Source: Chloroflexota bacterium (GTDB lineage: Bacteria; Chloroflexota; Limnocylindria; P2-11E). From it: a stretch of DNA of 39,646 bases. Below the pieces are notes generated by a model, which worked only from the letters and a program-made list of their open reading frames with translations, ran no database searches and was not told where the DNA came from. Every line of letters begins with the position of its first letter. Within the stretch, counting starts at the first letter, position 1. The position numbers were made by a program, and so were the translations under genes. The DNA lies in NCBI GenBank assembly GCA_005879975.1, contig VBIL01000075.1:1-39646 (forward strand), read 5' to 3'. Of the stretch, positions 16,854-24,470 are shown piece by piece.

Positions 16854-17783
16854 GTGATCCGCGTCGAAGAACTCGTCAAGCGTTACAAGAAAGCCGAGCA
16901 GAACGCGGTCGACGGCATCTCGTTCGAGGTCAAGGCCGGCGAGTTCTTTGTCCTGCTCGGACCGAACGGGGCAGGGAAGACGACGACGATCTCGATCCTC
17001 ACCACGACGCTTGCCCCGACCGGCGGACGCGCGACCATCGACGGCAGCGACGTCGTTCGCGAGGCGAGCACTGTGCGACGGAAAGTCGGGATCATCTTCC
17101 AGCGGCCGAGCCTCGACCAGAACCTGACCGCCGAGGAGAACGTCCGCTTCCATGCGCTCCTCTACGGTCTGTACCCCTACGCGCCGACATACGCGCTCAT
17201 GCATCGCGAATACCGCGCGCAGGTCGAACACCTCGCGAAGCTCCTCGGGATCGCTCGCGATATCCACAAGCCGGTGCGCACGTTCTCGGGCGGCATGCGC
17301 CGAAAGCTCGAGATCATGCGCAGCCTCCTGCACGATCCCAAGGTCCTCTTTCTGGACGAGCCGACGGCGGGCCTCGACGTGCCGAGCCGCCGCACGCTCT
17401 GGGAGCACTTGAGCGAGGTGCGCCGCACCAGTGGCACAACCATCTTCCTGACCACGCACTACCTCGAGGAGGCCGAAGAGGCCGACCGCATCTGCATCCT
17501 CGACAAGGGTCGCGTCGTGTCGTTCGGCACGCCGGACGACATCAAGCGGGATCTGGTCGAGGACTACGTGCTCGTCGACGCCGACGATCGGTTGGGCCTC
17601 CGGGACGAGCTCGCCCGACTCGGCTACCTGACGAGCGGCGGTCCGCCCTTCAAGCTCCAGCTCGACGGGCACTCCGTCCACTCGATCCTTCGCTCCATCG
17701 AGACCCCGCTCACGATCGTGAAGACCCACACGCCCAGCCTTGAAGATGCGTACCTCGAGATCGTGAGCAAGACGAGTGAGTGA
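16854..17783 (+). CDS. ABC-2 type exporter, ATP-binding subunit
   Basis: A 309-residue ABC ATPase of the multidrug/antibiotic exporter (DrrA-like) group. Walker A GPNGAGKT is at 36-43, then a Q-loop (FQRPSLDQNLT), signature TFSGGMRRKLE, Walker B VLFLDEPTAGLD and the switch His in LTTHYLEEAEEADR. A roughly 80-residue C-terminal extension typical of DrrA-type proteins follows, ending in PSLEDAYLEI. GTG 16854 is chosen because the domain starts at once (VIRVEELVKRY); upstream in-frame starts lie inside the divergent DUF72 gene. It overlaps the permease gene by eight bases. The exported substrate cannot be inferred. Confidence 0.94.
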   Translation: MIRVEELVKRYKKAEQNAVDGISFEVKAGEFFVLLGPNGAGKTTTISILTTTLAPTGGRATIDGSDVVREASTVRRKVGIIFQRPSLDQNLTAEENVRFHALLYGLYPYAPTYALMHREYRAQVEHLAKLLGIARDIHKPVRTFSGGMRRKLEIMRSLLHDPKVLFLDEPTAGLDVPSRRTLWEHLSEVRRTSGTTIFLTTHYLEEAEEADRICILDKGRVVSFGTPDDIKRDLVEDYVLVDADDRLGLRDELARLGYLTSGGPPFKLQLDGHSVHSILRSIETPLTIVKTHTPSLEDAYLEIVSKTSE

Positions 17784-18555
17784 AGCCTCGGCGATCCTCG
17801 CGCTCGCGCATCGCGACTTCATCAAACTGCTGCGCGATCGGCAGCGGATCATCGCGGACTTCGCGTTCCCGCTCATCTTCATCGGCATCCTGGGCACGAC
17901 CCTGCAGGCGGGCTTCGGCGAGCGCGCGGGCATCAACCTCATGGATTACGTCTTCACCGGTGTGCTCGCCCAGACGGTGTGGCAATCATCGGCGATGGGC
18001 CTCATCTCGCTCCTGGCGGACCGCGAGCAGGATTTCAGCCAGGAGATCTTCGTCTCACCGATCTCGCGTTACTCGATCATCATCGGGAAGATACTTGGCG
18101 AATCGCTCGTCACGTTGCCGCAGGCGCTCGCGATCATCACCTTCGGGTTCATCCTTCAGATACACATGTCGCCGGACCAGCTCTGGCGCATGGCGCTGGC
18201 GCTGGGCGTCGTCGCACTGTTCGGAGGCGCGTTCGGCGTGATCGTGCTTGCGAACCTCTCGAGCCAGCGCGCCGCGAACCAGATCTTTCCCTTCGTCTTG
18301 CTGCCGCAGTTCTTCCTGGCAGGGATCTTTAATCCGATCCAGAACCTGCCGCTTCCACTGGACATCCTGTCGAAGATCGCGCCGATGCGTTACGCGGTGG
18401 ACCTCATGCGCGACGCGTACTACGGCGGGCTGCCGTCATCCCAGCAAGTTCAGCTCTTCGATGCGCCGACGAACCTCATCATCATCGCCGCGATGTTCTT
18501 AGTCTTCATGATCGTGGGCACGTTCCTATTTGTGCGCGCAGAGCGGAACCGATAG
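17776..18555 (+). CDS. ABC-2 type exporter, membrane subunit
   Basis: A 259-residue permease with about six hydrophobic segments. A cytoplasmic N-terminus (ALAHRDFIKLLRDRQR) leads into the first helix, FPLIFIGILGTTL. The ABC-2 signature region appears as FPFVLLPQFFLAGIFNPIQN, followed by the typical LPLPLDILSKIAPMRYAVDL segment and a last helix near the C-terminus. It starts with GTG inside the end of the ATPase gene, so the subunits are translationally coupled and probably assemble as a two-plus-two exporter in the inner membrane. The function is probably export of a lipid, drug or polymer; no substrate clue is present. Confidence 0.93.
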   Translation: MSEASAILALAHRDFIKLLRDRQRIIADFAFPLIFIGILGTTLQAGFGERAGINLMDYVFTGVLAQTVWQSSAMGLISLLADREQDFSQEIFVSPISRYSIIIGKILGESLVTLPQALAIITFGFILQIHMSPDQLWRMALALGVVALFGGAFGVIVLANLSSQRAANQIFPFVLLPQFFLAGIFNPIQNLPLPLDILSKIAPMRYAVDLMRDAYYGGLPSSQQVQLFDAPTNLIIIAAMFLVFMIVGTFLFVRAERNR

Positions 18556-18626
18556 AGGCTCGTGCGGGAGGGGAGCTCCTTGGGAAGCGCGGCGCAGCAG
18601 ACCAGGTTGTCCCCGAGGTTGTAGGT

Positions 18627-18938
18627 ATGGGACTTACAGTCCGACTCGAGGACGAGCATGGTCTGGAAATGGCGGAAGCCCTTGCCGACGATGGCACCCT
18701 TGCCCGCCTCTTACCGTCGTTTGATGACCCCTCATCCGCTCTGCTGCGTTTTATCGACCGGTACGGAGACACCACGTTCAATCGGCACCAGATCCCGGTC
18801 TTTCTGGACGAACTTAGCCGGTTCATACATCCACGACTAAGAGATCAGAAAGAGCGCAGCTTCATCGAGCGGCTTGAGAAACTGGCCCGACGCTGCGCGT
18901 CTGAACCTCATCTCTACCTCAAGTTCTATGGCGACTGA
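18627..18938 (+). CDS. Small protein of unknown function, distinct composition
   Basis: A 103-residue acidic protein that starts MGLTVRLEDEHG. It has a central DRYGDTTFNRHQIPVFLDEL and ends with the aromatic tail CASEPHLYLKFYGD. The regular alternation of polar and hydrophobic residues and the natural C-terminus support a real gene. I believe similar 'HLYLKFxGD' proteins exist in soil actinobacteria, but I cannot name a family. Its codons are visibly less GC-rich at third positions than those of the neighbours, suggesting horizontal arrival. It lies 71 bp behind the exporter permease; whether it is co-transcribed is unclear. No ribosome site of note precedes the ATG. Confidence 0.65.
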   Translation: MGLTVRLEDEHGLEMAEALADDGTLARLLPSFDDPSSALLRFIDRYGDTTFNRHQIPVFLDELSRFIHPRLRDQKERSFIERLEKLARRCASEPHLYLKFYGD

Positions 18939-18960
18939 TCTCTCAGCACGGCGAGATTGA

Positions 18961-19770
18961 TCAGATCGGCACCCCGGTCAGGAAATAGATGACGCGGGCC
19001 GAGATCTCGCCCGCTATCACGCATCCCAGAGCGACATAGAGCAAACCAGTCGAGGACTGCGTGTTCATGCCCGCCGTCCACCACGCGGCGAGCGCGACCA
19101 GGAGCGTCATCAGGAGCCCGACCCCGATCCGCAGGCCGAGCGCAACTGACAACGCCGTCTCCCACGTTCCAGTGAAGTCGCCGCGCAGCGCGACGACCGC
19201 GACGAGGACGAGCTGCACCGCCACGGCGAACACGACGACGAGCGCCGCGCGCCGGAGCGGCCCGGGCGACAGCTTCGGCGTCACCAGGTACCAATGCCCG
19301 AGGAGCATCGCGCCATCCGAGCCGCCAAGGGCGATGGCGCCCAGCGGCAGCGCAGCGATCGCGAATGGGTCGTAGGCCTGTTGTGCGGGCCGCGCGACCG
19401 CGACCACCGCGAGCGCTGCGGCTCCGGCGAGGAACGTCACGATGCCCGCTGCCATGCGCAGCCCGCGTGCCGACGTGAACGTGGTGATGAGCTGGATGAT
19501 CACGAGGATCGTGACGACCACGAGAGCCTGACCGAATGCGTTGAGCGGCCCGGTATCGATCCCCGCCGTCTCGGCCAGATCGCCGCGCGGGAAGGTCGGC
19601 ACCAGCGCCAGCGCGGCAGCCATCGCGCCGGCGTTGACGAAGGCCACGAGCTTCAGGAAACCTGAAGGCGCACGACCACCGCGATCGATGAACCACAGTA
19701 GGAACGCACCCCCAACGGCGAGCTCGGTGAGCACGACCGCGAGGACGATGGGGAGCGTTGCGATCGCCAT
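18961..19770 (-). CDS. Polytopic membrane protein, unknown
   Basis: A 269-residue membrane protein with about eight hydrophobic segments: near 5-27, 39-59, 79-99, 105-126, 135-150, 174-195, 205-231 and 242-265. A conserved-looking motif, GGSDGAMLLGHWYLVTPKLS at about 149-168, with a His in a membrane-entry position, may bind a haem or metal; this is a guess. I do not recognise the family. Its ATG directly abuts the stop codon of the PIG-L deacetylase gene, so both belong to one transcript. The convergent small gene ends 22 bp beyond its stop. Confidence 0.8.
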   Translation of the reverse strand: MAIATLPIVLAVVLTELAVGGAFLLWFIDRGGRAPSGFLKLVAFVNAGAMAAALALVPTFPRGDLAETAGIDTGPLNAFGQALVVVTILVIIQLITTFTSARGLRMAAGIVTFLAGAAALAVVAVARPAQQAYDPFAIAALPLGAIALGGSDGAMLLGHWYLVTPKLSPGPLRRAALVVVFAVAVQLVLVAVVALRGDFTGTWETALSVALGLRIGVGLLMTLLVALAAWWTAGMNTQSSTGLLYVALGCVIAGEISARVIYFLTGVPI

Positions 19771-20367
19771 CTAGTGGAAGAGGTCGCCGGCGCTTCCGAT
19801 CGTTCCCGATCGATCGACGGCGAGATGGAAGTGGGTGGGTGTCATCGCGATGATCGGAAAGTCCGCGACGAACGGCGACGCGTTGAAGAAGAGCCGTTTT
19901 GCCTGATGTGCCTGGCCACGGTCGGGGTACTGGTCCGCGAGACCGGCGCGATGGAACCCGCGCAGCGCGAACAAGCTCGCGGCGCGGTGGTCGTCATGCT
20001 CGCTGCCGGCGCCCTCTGGCCCGAACGTGCAGACCACGTCTGGCCGGAGCTCGCGGATGAGCTGGACGACGTCCGCAGTCACCCGCTCGATCGGCGCGTC
20101 ACGCAAACCGCCGTCGGGCCATTCCAGGAGCCGGCACTGCTCGAATCCGATGACCTTGGTGGCTTCGCGCCATTCCTTCGAGCGCTCGCGCGCGAGCTCC
20201 TCGGGTGTCCATGAGCCGGTTTCCCTACCGAACCACATGCCAACGTCGCCGCGTGTGAGCGTTAGGAGTCCGGTGATGTGACCTTCGTCTTTCAGCTTCA
20301 TGGCCGTCCCCGCGATCCCGAAGGACTCGTCGTCCGGGTGCGCGTACACGAAGAGGACGGTAGCCAT
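19771..20367 (-). CDS. PIG-L family deacetylase
   Basis: A 198-residue zinc-dependent N-acetylglucosaminyl deacetylase of the PIG-L/LmbE/MshB superfamily. The metal and base motif AHPDDE is at 9-14, and the third metal ligand lies in the HDDHR motif at 124-128. Length and the intervening LTLTRGDVG segment are typical. Known members deacetylate GlcNAc-inositol (mycothiol), diacetylchitobiose, bacillithiol precursors or antibiotic intermediates; the substrate here is not evident. The ATG at 20367 faces the ubiE gene across 23 bp that hold an inverted repeat. The abutting membrane-protein gene downstream shares its transcript. Confidence 0.93.
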   Translation of the reverse strand: MATVLFVYAHPDDESFGIAGTAMKLKDEGHITGLLTLTRGDVGMWFGRETGSWTPEELARERSKEWREATKVIGFEQCRLLEWPDGGLRDAPIERVTADVVQLIRELRPDVVCTFGPEGAGSEHDDHRAASLFALRGFHRAGLADQYPDRGQAHQAKRLFFNASPFVADFPIIAMTPTHFHLAVDRSGTIGSAGDLFH

Positions 20368-20370
20368 CCC

Positions 20371-20388
20371 GGCCACGCTAACGTGGCC
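20371..20388. promoter_or_regulatory. Perfect inverted repeat in a divergent 23-bp gap
   Basis: GGCCACG-CTAA-CGTGGCC forms a perfect 7-bp inverted repeat with a four-base spacer. It occupies nearly all of the 23 bp between the PIG-L start (20367) and the ubiE start (20391). Symmetry and position suggest an operator for a dimeric regulator acting on both genes, or a hairpin in the ubiE leader. No transcription factor gene of obvious match lies beside it. Confidence 0.45.
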
Positions 20389-20390
20389 GC

Positions 20391-21083
20391 GTGACACCCT
20401 CAAACGACCACGACCGTCGGATCGCGGCGATGTTCGATCGCATCGCGCCGCGCTACGACCTCTTGAACCGGGTGCTGTCGCTCGGCCGCGACGCCTCGTG
20501 GCGCCGCCGCGCGGTCGCGGCCGCCGGCCTCGGACCTGGCGAGAGAGCCCTGGACGTGGGCGCGGGCACCGGCGATCTCGCACTCGCGCTGGCGAAGGCG
20601 GGTCCGAGTGGCCGGGTCGTCGCGCTCGACCTGGCTCCCGAGATGCTGGGTCGCGCGCGCACACGCGCGGATGCGTCGCTCCGCTTCGTCGTCGGGAGCG
20701 CGGAAGCGCTGCCGTTCCCCGACGCCCTCTTCTCATGCGTCGTCGCGGGCTTCGCCGTACGCAACTTCGGCGACCTGCCGCGCGCCCTAGGCGACATGCG
20801 TCGCGTGCTGGTGCCGGGGGGCCGTGTCGTGGTGCTCGAGCTATCGCTGCCGCCGAATGCCACGCTCCGCGCGATGCACCGTTTCTATCTGCACCGTGTC
20901 GCGCCGGCCATCGCGACGGTCCTGGGCTCGAGCGCCGAGGCTTACCGATACCTGCCCGCGTCGATCGAGGCCTTTCTCGACCCGGAGCGCGTCGCCGCGG
21001 CTCTTCGTGAGGCGGGGTTCCAGCGCGTGCGATACGAGCGCCTCACGTTCGGCGTCGCGACCATCCACGTCGGAGAGGCCTAG
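20391..21083 (+). CDS. ubiE: Demethylmenaquinone/ubiquinone methyltransferase (UbiE/MenG family)
   Basis: A 230-residue SAM-dependent C-methyltransferase that methylates demethylmenaquinone in the last step of menaquinone synthesis. Family-specific features are the N-terminal [20 protein letters not shown], motif [14 protein letters not shown], the [11 protein letters not shown] segment, the UbiE signature [20 protein letters not shown] and the C-terminal [14 protein letters not shown]. Length matches the family. In a bacterium of this type menaquinone is the likelier substrate, hence menG is an equivalent name. The start is GTG, 24 bases from the divergent PIG-L gene. The acyl-CoA dehydrogenase gene follows 29 bp downstream and may be co-transcribed. 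Confidence 0.93.
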   Translation: MTPSNDHDRRIAAMFDRIAPRYDLLNRVLSLGRDASWRRRAVAAAGLGPGERALDVGAGTGDLALALAKAGPSGRVVALDLAPEMLGRARTRADASLRFVVGSAEALPFPDALFSCVVAGFAVRNFGDLPRALGDMRRVLVPGGRVVVLELSLPPNATLRAMHRFYLHRVAPAIATVLGSSAEAYRYLPASIEAFLDPERVAAALREAGFQRVRYERLTFGVATIHVGEA

Positions 21084-21112
21084 TCGTATCGTTCGCGGCG
21101 AAGGGGAGACAG

Positions 21113-22261
21113 GTGGACTTCGACATCCCTGAGGAGCTGCAGCTGGTCGCGCGCACCGTGCGCGACTTCGTTGAAACGCGCCTCCAGCCACTCGAGAAGC
21201 AGGTCGAAGAGACCGACAAGATCCCGGATGGCGTCCTGAAGGAGATGGCCGAGCTCGGCTTTTTTGGGCTGCCATTCCCCGAGGAGTACGGCGGCGCAGG
21301 CGCGGGCGATCTCGGCTATTGCCTCGCGCTCGAGCAGTTCGGACGCACGTCGGCCGCATTCTCGAACGTCATTGGCGCGCATACCTCGATCGGCTCGATG
21401 TCGATCTTCCTCGGCGGTACCGAGGAGCAGAAGCACAGATATCTGCCGGATCTCACGGCCGGGAAGAAGATCGCCGCGTTTTCGCTTACCGAACCGTCCA
21501 GCGGGTCCGACGCGGCATCCATCCAGACCACCGCGATTTGGCGAGACGGCTGTTGGATCCTGAACGGGACGAAGATCTGGGTCACGAACGGACCGATCGC
21601 CGATGTGGTCGTCGTGTACGCGTCGACGGACCGCGCAAAGGGGGCGCGCGGTGGCATCACCGGGTTCATCGTCGAGAAGGGCTTCAAGGGTTTCCGCGTC
21701 GGCAAGGTCGACGACAAGATGGGGCTGCGCGGCTCGTACACGGGCGAGCTCGTATTCGAAGATTGCGAGGTGCCCGATGCGAACGTCCTCGGCGGACAGG
21801 TCGGCGCGGGGTTCCGCACGGCGCTCGGCGCGCTCGACATCGGACGCATCTCGCTCGCGGCCGGCGCGGTCGGATCGAGCCAGCACCTCCTCGAGCTCGC
21901 GATCGCGCACAGCAAGCGCCGCCAGCAGTTTGGCAAGCCGATCGCCGCGAACCAGGCGATCCAATGGATGCTCGCGGATAGCGCGGTCGAGATCCACGCG
22001 GCGCGGCTTATGGTGTACGACGCGGCGTGGAAGATGGATCAGGGAAAGCGCGCCCCGCTCGAAGCTGCGATGGTGAAGGTCTACGCCTCCGAGATGGCCA
22101 ACCGCGTCGCCGACCGGGTCCTCCAGATTCACGGAGGCATGGGCTACATGAAGGATTCGCCGGTCGAGCGCGCGTACCGCGACGCGCGGATCTTGCGCAT
22201 CTATGAGGGCACGAGCGAAGTGCAAAGGATGATCATCGCGGAAGAGTTACTAGAGTCATGA
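21113..22261 (+). CDS. Acyl-CoA dehydrogenase
   Basis: A 382-residue FAD-dependent acyl-CoA dehydrogenase, the first oxidation step of beta-oxidation or branched acyl-CoA breakdown. It begins [18 protein letters not shown]. Both family signatures are present: [16 protein letters not shown] and the [19 protein letters not shown] segment. The catalytic base is Glu365 in [11 protein letters not shown] 21113 follows a GGGGAG ribosome site. The C-terminus is odd: the gene stops with EELLES just where a structured repeat begins. About 100 bp downstream the same coding stretch returns and ends EELLKA, which looks like the ancestral terminus. The acyl-CoA ligase gene follows in the same direction. 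Confidence 0.95.
   Translation: MDFDIPEELQLVARTVRDFVETRLQPLEKQVEETDKIPDGVLKEMAELGFFGLPFPEEYGGAGAGDLGYCLALEQFGRTSAAFSNVIGAHTSIGSMSIFLGGTEEQKHRYLPDLTAGKKIAAFSLTEPSSGSDAASIQTTAIWRDGCWILNGTKIWVTNGPIADVVVVYASTDRAKGARGGITGFIVEKGFKGFRVGKVDDKMGLRGSYTGELVFEDCEVPDANVLGGQVGAGFRTALGALDIGRISLAAGAVGSSQHLLELAIAHSKRRQQFGKPIAANQAIQWMLADSAVEIHAARLMVYDAAWKMDQGKRAPLEAAMVKVYASEMANRVADRVLQIHGGMGYMKDSPVERAYRDARILRIYEGTSEVQRMIIAEELLES
22218..22246 (+). repeat. Direct repeat copy 1 (29 bp, within the acyl-CoA dehydrogenase 3' end)
   Basis: This 29-base stretch, which codes for [10 protein letters not shown] of the acyl-CoA dehydrogenase, is identical to 22346-22374. The two copies are offset by 128 bp and flank the structured repeat, as a target duplication would. 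It stays in frame in the live gene. Confidence 0.9.
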
Positions 22262-22267
22262 AGAGTC

Positions 22268-22345
22268 GAGCGACGAGCGGTTCACCCGCGAGGAGCGAGT
22301 CCACCAGCCTTGAGCGCGTCTCTGGGCGCAGCCCAGAGATTGAGC
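22268..22345 (+). repeat. Structured interspersed repeat, copy C
   Basis: A 78-bp element running from GAGCGACGAGCGG to GAGATTGAGC, related to two tandem copies on the opposite strand at 36982-37057 and 37068-37170. It contains a small hairpin (GCGG-TTCAC-CCGC, 22277-22289) and a perfect 9-bp hairpin (TCTCTGGGC-GCA-GCCCAGAGA, 22319-22339). In the other copies the second stem reads TCTCTGCC/GGCAGAGA, changed on both sides with pairing kept. It starts seven bases after the stop codon of the acyl-CoA dehydrogenase and is oriented with its transcription. An open frame (22258-22389, 43 codons) runs through it, but in a different reading frame from the frames of the other copies. Confidence 0.85.
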
Positions 22346-22389
22346 AAGTGCAAAGGATGATCATCGCGGAAGAGCTCCTCAAGGCGTAG
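22346..22389 (+). pseudogene. Displaced original 3' end of the acyl-CoA dehydrogenase gene
   Basis: After the repeat element, 29 bases identical to 22218-22246 are followed by codons for LLKA and a TAG stop. EELLK is the common ending of acyl-CoA dehydrogenases, so this is most simply the old C-terminus, pushed away by insertion of the repeat while a duplicated copy restored the live gene. Confidence 0.7.
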
Positions 22390-22402
22390 GCGGAGGGACG
22401 GG

Positions 22403-24139
22403 ATGGCGAGCAAGATCAAGGTCGAGGTCAAAGACACAGCGCCGCTGACGGAGCGTCCGTGGACGCGCCACTACGACCCGGGCGTGCCCGCGACGCTCAT
22501 CTATCCCAAGGTCCCGTTGCAGGCCATGCTCGACGACGCTGCCGAGAGCAACCCGAACGCGACGGCGACGATCTTCTTCAATCGCAAGCGGACCTACAAG
22601 AGCATCTCCGATGCGGCATGGCGTTTCGCGAACGGACTCCGTCGTCTCGGCGTAAAGAAGGGCGACCGCGTGGGGCTCGTCCTCCCGAACACGCCCCAGT
22701 TCGTCATCGCGTTCTATGGAGCTCTCCGCGCGGGCGCGACCGTTGTCCCCTGTAACCCGCGATACACCGCGCCCGAGATGCAGCATCAGCTCGCCGATTC
22801 CGGGGCGACCGTGGTCGTCGTGCTCTCACGTCTTTATCCACTGGTCAAGGCCGCGCGCGCTGGTACCTCCGTCGAGCATGTGATCGTCACGAACATCAAG
22901 GAAGAGATGCCGCCGCTCCTGCGAATGCTCTTCACGCTCGCGAAGGAGAAGAAGGACGGGCACCGCCAGCCGTTCGCCGGCGATCCAGGGGCGGTCGCGT
23001 TCCGGGACGTCCTCGCCGCTTCGGCGGATCCCTTCGACGTCGGCACGCGAACCGATGACCTGGCGCTCCTCCAGTACACCGGCGGCACGACGGGCATCTC
23101 GAAGGGCGCGATGCTCTCGCATCGCGCGCTCGTCGCGAACACGCTTCAGTGCCGCTCCTGGTTCACCAATCTCCGCGACGGGCAGTCAACGGCGATGGCG
23201 GTCATGCCGTTCTTCCACGTCTACGGGCTCACCGTGGTCATGAGCCTCGCGGTCCAGTGCGCGGCGGCGATGGTCCTCGAGCCGCAGCTCGACCTCGAGC
23301 ATCTATTGAAGGACGTCCAGCGTCATCGCCCGCAGATGTTCTGCGGCGCGCCGATCATCTACAACGCGATCAACAACTCGCCACTCGCCAAGAAGTACGA
23401 CCTCCGGTCGATCGAAGCGTGCATCTCGGGCTCCGCGCCCCTGCTCATCGACACGCATCGGAAGTTCGTTGAGCTCACCGGCGCGAAGCTCGTGGAGGGA
23501 TACGGCCTCACCGAGGCCGCGCCGGTCACGCACAGCAATCCGCTCTTCGGCGAGGGCAAGCAGAAGGTCGGGACCATCGGCGTGCCGTTCCCGGACGTCG
23601 AGTCCAAGGTGGTCGATCTCGAGACCGGGGAACGCGAGATGCCGGCGGGCGAATCCGGCGAGCTGATCGTCCGCGGTCCGCAGCTCATGGACGGCTACTA
23701 CAGGCGGCCCGACGAGACGGCCCTCACGCTGCGGAACGGCTGGCTGTACACCGGCGACATCGCGACCGTCGATGAGGAAGGCTACGTTGCGATAGTCGAT
23801 CGCAAGAAAGAGATGATCATCGTCTCCGGCTTCAACGTGTACCCGCGCGAGGTCGAGGAGGCCCTGGTAACGCATCCTGCGGTGCTCGACGCAGCCGCGA
23901 TCGGCGTACCGCATCCGATCAAGGGCGAAGAGGTCAAGGCCTTTGTGGTCCTCAAGCCTGGCGCGACTGTGACTGCCGATGAGCTGCGCGCCCACTCCGC
24001 CGAGCGTCTCGCGTCGTTCAAGCGGCCCCACGAGATCGAGTTCCGCCAGTCGCTCCCCAAGACGCTTATCGGAAAGACGCTGCGGAAGGAGCTCGCCGCG
24101 GAGGAAAGGGCCAAGCGCGAGATAACTGTCCCGGCGTGA
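22403..24139 (+). CDS. Long-chain fatty acid-CoA ligase (FadD-like)
   Basis: A 578-residue ANL-superfamily AMP-forming ligase that activates fatty acids to acyl-CoA. The phosphate loop YTGGTTGISKGAML starts at residue 225. The later core motifs are all visible: the GYGLTEAAPVTHSNP adenine motif, the LYTGDIATVDEEGY hinge region with its Asp, VDRKKEMIIVSGFNVYP, and the C-terminal PKTLIGKTLRKEL with the catalytic lysine. Length and architecture fit bacterial long-chain acyl-CoA synthetases. ATG 22403 is preceded by GGAGGGACGGG. Its place after the acyl-CoA dehydrogenase suggests a fatty-acid degradation unit, interrupted only by the structured repeat. Confidence 0.94.
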   Translation: MASKIKVEVKDTAPLTERPWTRHYDPGVPATLIYPKVPLQAMLDDAAESNPNATATIFFNRKRTYKSISDAAWRFANGLRRLGVKKGDRVGLVLPNTPQFVIAFYGALRAGATVVPCNPRYTAPEMQHQLADSGATVVVVLSRLYPLVKAARAGTSVEHVIVTNIKEEMPPLLRMLFTLAKEKKDGHRQPFAGDPGAVAFRDVLAASADPFDVGTRTDDLALLQYTGGTTGISKGAMLSHRALVANTLQCRSWFTNLRDGQSTAMAVMPFFHVYGLTVVMSLAVQCAAAMVLEPQLDLEHLLKDVQRHRPQMFCGAPIIYNAINNSPLAKKYDLRSIEACISGSAPLLIDTHRKFVELTGAKLVEGYGLTEAAPVTHSNPLFGEGKQKVGTIGVPFPDVESKVVDLETGEREMPAGESGELIVRGPQLMDGYYRRPDETALTLRNGWLYTGDIATVDEEGYVAIVDRKKEMIIVSGFNVYPREVEEALVTHPAVLDAAAIGVPHPIKGEEVKAFVVLKPGATVTADELRAHSAERLASFKRPHEIEFRQSLPKTLIGKTLRKELAAEERAKREITVPA

Positions 24140-24158
24140 GCTTCGGAGCGCTGGGTTC

Positions 24159-24359
24159 CTAGCGCCTGGCTGCGCTCGCGGTGATGACGAAGTAGTCGTT
24201 CACGATGCCGTCGAGGGTGTTGAAGACGACCCGCACGACCACGTTCACCGGCTCGATCGCCGATACCGCCTGCATCTGCGGGTGAAGGAGCTTCGCGCTC
24301 CAGATCGCCGGGTATCCGCTGTACATGGCGACAAGATCGCATCGCGAGATGCGTGCCAC
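24159..24359 (-). CDS. Possible small or remnant protein
   Basis: A minus-strand frame of 66 codons from GTG 24359 (or 55 from ATG 24326). It reads as natural protein: MYSGYPAIWSAKLLHP, then a hydrophobic strand-like VNVVVRVVFNTLDGIVNDYF, and a short basic tail. The frame continues upstream without a clear start. It could be a short real gene or the remnant 3' end of a larger one whose 5' part was lost. No family recognised. Confidence 0.35.
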   Translation of the reverse strand: MARISRCDLVAMYSGYPAIWSAKLLHPQMQAVSAIEPVNVVVRVVFNTLDGIVNDYFVITASAARR

Positions 24360-24434
24360 ATCAGCCGCGGGAGTGATGATCTCTCCCGATCGCGTACTCC
24401 CCCGATGAAGTCCTACCTCTCCTGGGGGGTCCAC

Positions 24435-24450
24435 GGGGGCAAGAGCCCCC
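24435..24450 (+). other. GC-rich hairpin
   Basis: GGGGGC-AAGA-GCCCCC forms a perfect 6-bp stem with a four-base loop, 21 bases before the SUMF1-like start. No T-run follows, so it is not a standard terminator. It may be a leader structure or the core of a small repeat. Confidence 0.5.
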
Positions 24451-24470
24451 CGGCTCGCTACCGTAAGCGC

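Larger units (their letters stand above)
24140..24470. other. 330-bp gap without a confident gene
   Basis: Between the acyl-CoA ligase and the SUMF1-like gene there is no convincing long gene. The stretch holds a possible small minus-strand frame (24159-24359) and a GC hairpin (24435-24450). A plus-strand frame leading into the SUMF1-like gene is open but has no protein-like character before about 24471. Confidence 0.6.

Noticed and set aside
21080-22225. 381-codon minus-strand frame opposite the acyl-CoA dehydrogenase
   Set aside because: No recognisable fold and strongly charged; the plus-strand gene is unmistakable.
22258-22389. 43-codon frame through repeat copy C as a real gene
   Set aside because: It uses a different reading frame of the repeat than the frames of copies A and B and ends in the displaced acyl-CoA dehydrogenase tail, so the openness is probably incidental.
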